In this document: piece after piece, positions 5,838-8,632 of the stretch
How the letters are laid out: every line of letters begins with the position of its first letter
How positions within the stretch are numbered: the first letter of the stretch is position 1
NCBI GenBank assembly: GCA_013314865.1
Contig: JABUEV010000079.1
Location: 1 to 8,632 of the forward strand
Length of the DNA: 8,632 bases
Origin: Bacteroidales bacterium
Lineage (GTDB): Bacteria > Bacteroidota > Bacteroidia > Bacteroidales > VadinHA17
Reading direction: 5' to 3'
The notes under the pieces: generated by a model
Told to the model about the DNA's origin: nothing
Databases searched by the model: none
Seen by the model: only the letters and a program-made list of their open reading frames with translations
Translations under genes and position numbers: made by a program

Positions 5838-7268
5838 ATGAATAAAACCCACATTGAAGTTTGGAATAGTTGTTTGCAGATCATCAAGGACATTATTCCA
5901 TCTGTGAGTTACAAGACATGGTTTGAGCCGATAATACCATTAAAACTTGAAAACAATGTGTTGACTATTCAGGTTCCAAGTCCCTTTTTCTATGAGTATC
6001 TGGAAGAGCAGTACATAGACATTCTGCGTAAGACCTTAAGGCGTGAAATTGGCCCTGATGCCAAGCTTGAATATAATGTAGTGATGGAAAATGCCAATTA
6101 CACCGACGGGAAGCCTTATACAGTAAGATATCCCTCAAGGAACAAGACTGAACTTGTAAACAAGCCGGTACAGGTCCCATTCGAAGTCACTCAGCCTTCT
6201 ATTAAGAATCCGTTTATTATTCCGGGGTTAAAAAAGGTACACTTTGACCCCAAACTTAATCCTGATTACAATTTCAACAATTTTGTAGAGGGTGAATGTA
6301 ACAGACTGGCAAGATCTGCCGGAATTGCTGTCGGCAATAATCCTGGCGGAACAGCATTCAATCCTTTGATGATTTATGGAGATTCAGGGCTAGGCAAAAC
6401 TCACCTTGCGCAGGCAATAGGAATACTGGTTAAGGAAAAACATCCTGACAAGGTTGTTCTTTATGTTAACGCAAATAAATTCCAGACTCAGTTTGTTGAA
6501 TCAATCAGAAATAATAACAAGAATGATTTTCTTCATTTCTATCAGATGATAGATGTGCTGATTCTGGATGATGTTCACGAATTTGCAGGAAAAGAAAAAA
6601 CTCAGGACACTTTCTTCCATATCTTTAATCACATCCACCAGTCAGGCAAACAACTCATCCTTACCTGCGACAGACCTCCTGTAGAACTTCAGGGCATGGA
6701 ACAGAGGCTTTTGTCGAGATTCAAATGGGGTTTACAGGCCGATCTTCAAAGACCGGATTATGAAACCAGGCTGGCAATTCTCAAGAAAAAAGCCTATAAC
6801 GACGGTATTGAACTGCCGGAAGAAATTCTTGAATACCTTGCTGCAAATATCTCAAATAACATAAGAGAGCTTGAGGCAGTGCTGATATCACTTTATGCAC
6901 AATCAACTCTTAATAAGAAGGATATCACCCTCGATCTGGCACGTCAGATGGTTGAAAAGCTGGTCAGTACCACAAGGCGTGAAATAACGATTGAATATAT
7001 ACAGAAAGTGGTGTGCGAATATTACAAGATACCTGTCGAACTAATTCAGGGTAAAACCAGAAAAAGAGAAATAGTCCAGGCACGGCAGGTTTCGATGTAC
7101 TTTTCAAAAAACCTCACAAAAGCATCACTTGCAAGCATAGGTTCACACATTGGAGGGAAAGACCATGCAACTGTCCTTCACGCATGCAAGACAGTCAATA
7201 ATCTGATCGACACAGATAAACATTTCCGAAATCAGATAAATGAAATTGAGAAGAAACTAAAAATCTAA
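5838..7268 (+). CDS. dnaA: Chromosomal replication initiator protein DnaA
   Basis: This is a complete 476-residue DnaA, of normal length. It binds DnaA boxes at the origin, oligomerises in the ATP form, melts the duplex and recruits the helicase. Domain I (about 1-85, EVWNSCLQIIKDIIPSVSYKTWFEPI) mediates self-association and helicase contact. A short variable linker follows (about 86-125). The AAA+ domain carries Walker A GDSGLGKTHL (181-190, Lys187), Walker B VLILDDVHEF (240-249, Asp244-Asp245) and the arginine finger Arg294 in RLLSRFKWGL. Domain IV contains the DnaA signature IGSHIGGKDHATVLHAC (434-450); the Lys in GGKDH replaces the more usual Arg, as is common in Bacteroidota. The ATG is preceded only by A/T-rich sequence without a Shine-Dalgarno. 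galK begins 2 bp after the stop, an unusual neighbour for dnaA. Confidence 0.98.
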   Translation: MNKTHIEVWNSCLQIIKDIIPSVSYKTWFEPIIPLKLENNVLTIQVPSPFFYEYLEEQYIDILRKTLRREIGPDAKLEYNVVMENANYTDGKPYTVRYPSRNKTELVNKPVQVPFEVTQPSIKNPFIIPGLKKVHFDPKLNPDYNFNNFVEGECNRLARSAGIAVGNNPGGTAFNPLMIYGDSGLGKTHLAQAIGILVKEKHPDKVVLYVNANKFQTQFVESIRNNNKNDFLHFYQMIDVLILDDVHEFAGKEKTQDTFFHIFNHIHQSGKQLILTCDRPPVELQGMEQRLLSRFKWGLQADLQRPDYETRLAILKKKAYNDGIELPEEILEYLAANISNNIRELEAVLISLYAQSTLNKKDITLDLARQMVEKLVSTTRREITIEYIQKVVCEYYKIPVELIQGKTRKREIVQARQVSMYFSKNLTKASLASIGSHIGGKDHATVLHACKTVNNLIDTDKHFRNQINEIEKKLKI

Positions 7269-7270
7269 CA

Positions 7271-8434
7271 ATGAATATCAGTCAGTTTAAAGATACATTC
7301 TTTGAAAAATACGGGAACAGGAACAACAAGCCTGTTCTTTTTTTCGCACCCGGCAGAGTAAATCTGATCGGCGAACATACCGATTACAACGGAGGGTTTG
7401 TTTTCCCCTGTGCATTAAATTTCGGCACCTACCTGTGCATAAGGAAAACAAATGATAAAAAATTAAAATTCAGTACATTGAATTTTAATGAGGACCAGGT
7501 TACCGAACTTAAGGAATTATTCAGAAATGAGAAGAAAAGCTGGATAAATTATCCCCTCGGCGTAATCAACGAATTTCTCAAAAAGAACATAAAACTGACA
7601 GGCATTGAATTTCTTTTCTATGGGGATGTCCCAAACGGTGCAGGATTATCCTCCTCCGCCTCTATTGAAATGGTAACTGCGGTTGCAATCAATGAAATTT
7701 TTGAAGCAGGATTCAGTACACTTGACCTGGTAAAGATGAGTCAGAGAGCTGAGAATGAATTCGTGGGAATGAATTGCGGGATTATGGATCAGTTTGCATC
7801 AGGTTTTGGCAAAAAAGACCATGCTATTTATCTGAATTGTGATACCCTTGATTATGAAAATGTTCCGCTGAAACTTGGAGACAATGCACTTATAATCACA
7901 AATACAAACAAAAGAAGGGGACTGACAGATTCCAAGTATAATGAAAGGCGAAGTGAATGCGAAAAAGCTGTTGAATTGCTTCAAGCTTACAAACCTGTCA
8001 GGAATCTGGGTCAGATAACAGTCTCTGAACTTGATATTCTTGAAAAATACATTAAGGATCCGGTTGTCAGGAAAAGGGCAAGACATGTCATTACAGAAAA
8101 TGACAGAGTTCTGGAAGCAGTCAAGGTATTAAAATCTGACAACATTGACAGGTTTGGAGAATTGATGAACCAGTCGCATGACTCTTTGAAGAATGATTAT
8201 GAAGTAACAGGAAATGAACTTGATACTCTGGTATATGAGGGTAGAAAGTTAAAGGGTGTCATCGGGACCAGAATGACAGGTGCCGGTTTCGGCGGATGTA
8301 CTGTAAGCATAATCAAAAAAGAGCATGCCCAGGATTTCATGTTAAAGCTTTCAAAGGTTTATACTGAAAAGACAGGTTTAAAAGCCAGCTTCTATCAGCC
8401 CGAGGTTGGTGACGGGGCAAAAAGAATCGGATGA
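7271..8434 (+). CDS. galK: Galactokinase (GHMP kinase family)
   Basis: This complete 387-residue protein transfers phosphate from ATP to the anomeric hydroxyl of galactose, making galactose 1-phosphate in the Leloir pathway; it is cytosolic. The galactokinase signature GRVNLIGEHTDYNGG is at 28-42, with Arg29 stabilising the reaction and the Glu-His-Thr-Asp group binding sugar. The GHMP phosphate-binding loop is PNGAGLSSSAS (121-131), the catalytic base is Asp173 in GIMDQFASG, and the third motif is TRMTGAGFGGC (333-343). The EHTD sugar-binding motif favours galactokinase over the related N-acetylgalactosamine, mevalonate or homoserine kinases. Only 2 bp separate it from dnaA, so it is probably read from the same transcript and perhaps translationally coupled. 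No other galactose genes (galT, galE, galM, transporter) are in the window. Composition looks like its neighbours, with no sign of recent transfer. Confidence 0.96.
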   Translation: MNISQFKDTFFEKYGNRNNKPVLFFAPGRVNLIGEHTDYNGGFVFPCALNFGTYLCIRKTNDKKLKFSTLNFNEDQVTELKELFRNEKKSWINYPLGVINEFLKKNIKLTGIEFLFYGDVPNGAGLSSSASIEMVTAVAINEIFEAGFSTLDLVKMSQRAENEFVGMNCGIMDQFASGFGKKDHAIYLNCDTLDYENVPLKLGDNALIITNTNKRRGLTDSKYNERRSECEKAVELLQAYKPVRNLGQITVSELDILEKYIKDPVVRKRARHVITENDRVLEAVKVLKSDNIDRFGELMNQSHDSLKNDYEVTGNELDTLVYEGRKLKGVIGTRMTGAGFGGCTVSIIKKEHAQDFMLKLSKVYTEKTGLKASFYQPEVGDGAKRIG

Positions 8435-8449
8435 TTCATTTTGCTACCG

Positions 8450-8467
8450 GATTAAGCCCGATTAATC
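8450..8467 (+). terminator. Weak candidate terminator after galK
   Basis: GATTAA (8450-8455) and TTAATC (8462-8467) form a 6-bp stem around a GCCCGA loop, 15 bp after the galK stop, followed by the A/T-rich ATAAATTATTTTC. The stem has only one G-C pair and the tail is not a clean T run, so function is doubtful. It sits where a terminator is needed between galK and the converging minus-strand gene. Confidence 0.3.
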
Positions 8468-8472
8468 ATAAA

Positions 8473-8632
8473 TTATTTTCTTATCCTGAAGTTGGATGTG
8501 TCGATATCTTTGACGCATCTGAATCCCACAGTGGCATTTCTGTCAAAACCAGGGGATACAAGAAGCATTATCTGGGTTTTGTCTAAAGGCTGAGGTCCTC
8601 CCTGTATATACCACCAGCTTGAATCAGGTTTG
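8473..8632 (-). CDS. C-terminal fragment of a formylglycine-generating enzyme/SUMF1-type domain protein (5' end outside window)
   Basis: Reading the minus strand from 8631 gives 52 residues ending at a TAA (8473-8475). The segment NATVGFRCVKD closely resembles the GFRC-V-x-D ending of the FGE-sulfatase (SUMF1/EgtB/PvdO) fold, which includes formylglycine-generating enzymes, EgtB-type sulfoxide synthases and the GldJ/GldK gliding-motility lipoproteins of Bacteroidota. The preceding SSWWYIQGGPQPLDKTQ and LLVSPGFDR fit a divergent member. After the motif there is a short tail (DIDTSNFRIRK). The catalytic cysteines of true FGE cannot be judged here because most of the domain lies to the right, so I cannot say whether this is an enzyme or a structural family member. 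It converges on galK with 38 bp between the two stops. Confidence 0.72.
   Translation of the reverse strand, partial: KPDSSWWYIQGGPQPLDKTQIMLLVSPGFDRNATVGFRCVKDIDTSNFRIRK

Noticed and set aside
5965..6180. 71-residue minus-strand ORF inside dnaA
   Set aside because: It is antisense to DnaA domain I and the linker, with no recognisable motif.
7799..8086. 95-residue minus-strand ORF inside galK
   Set aside because: It is antisense to conserved galactokinase sequence, with no domain or signal features that would support a gene.
1..8632. CRISPR arrays, insertion sequences, phage or defence modules
   Set aside because: No spaced direct repeats, transposase motifs, terminal inverted repeats or toxin/nuclease genes were seen; the window is housekeeping and envelope genes with even composition.

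Overview
This window looks like an ordinary chromosomal stretch from a member of the Bacteroidota, most likely Bacteroidales-like. The grounds are the gene families (an LptD with a Bacteroidota-type N-terminal half, an Amidase_3 protein with a SPOR-like tail, a lone MCE protein, a DnaA with an IGGKDHATVLHAC signature), the A/T-rich leaders with no Shine-Dalgarno sequence at the starts inspected, and sequences matching the Bacteroidota -7 promoter element TAnnTTTG. No mobile element, CRISPR array, tRNA or rRNA is visible.

Layout. Positions 1-175 hold the C-terminal part of ribosomal protein L9 (rplI, + strand), which converges on ridA; a long inverted repeat at 191-248 probably terminates both. 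On the minus strand, an LptD-type outer-membrane LPS-assembly protein (640-3327) is followed after 11 bp by ridA (251-628). Divergent from lptD, with a very short shared promoter region, are an N-acetylmuramoyl-L-alanine amidase (3374-4534) and, 11 bp later, a membrane-anchored MCE/MlaD-type lipid-transport protein (4546-5502). A 335-bp, very A/T-rich non-coding stretch rich in A-tracts and T-runs (5503-5837) precedes dnaA (5838-7268). galK (7271-8434) follows dnaA after 2 bp. The right edge carries, on the minus strand, the last 52 residues of a protein that looks like a formylglycine-generating-enzyme/SUMF1-type domain protein (8473-8632).

How the genes relate. The centre is a cell-envelope neighbourhood: LptD inserts LPS into the outer membrane, the amidase cuts peptidoglycan cross-wall material, and the MCE protein probably carries phospholipid between membranes. 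dnaA initiates replication and galK phosphorylates galactose; their tight coupling suggests co-transcription without an obvious functional link.

I found no convincing sign of an undescribed system. The points most worth checking are the absence of an ATG start for lptD and its back-to-back promoters with the amidase, the dnaA-galK coupling, the A-tract region upstream of dnaA, and the fact that the MCE gene is an orphan without transporter ATPase/permease genes nearby.
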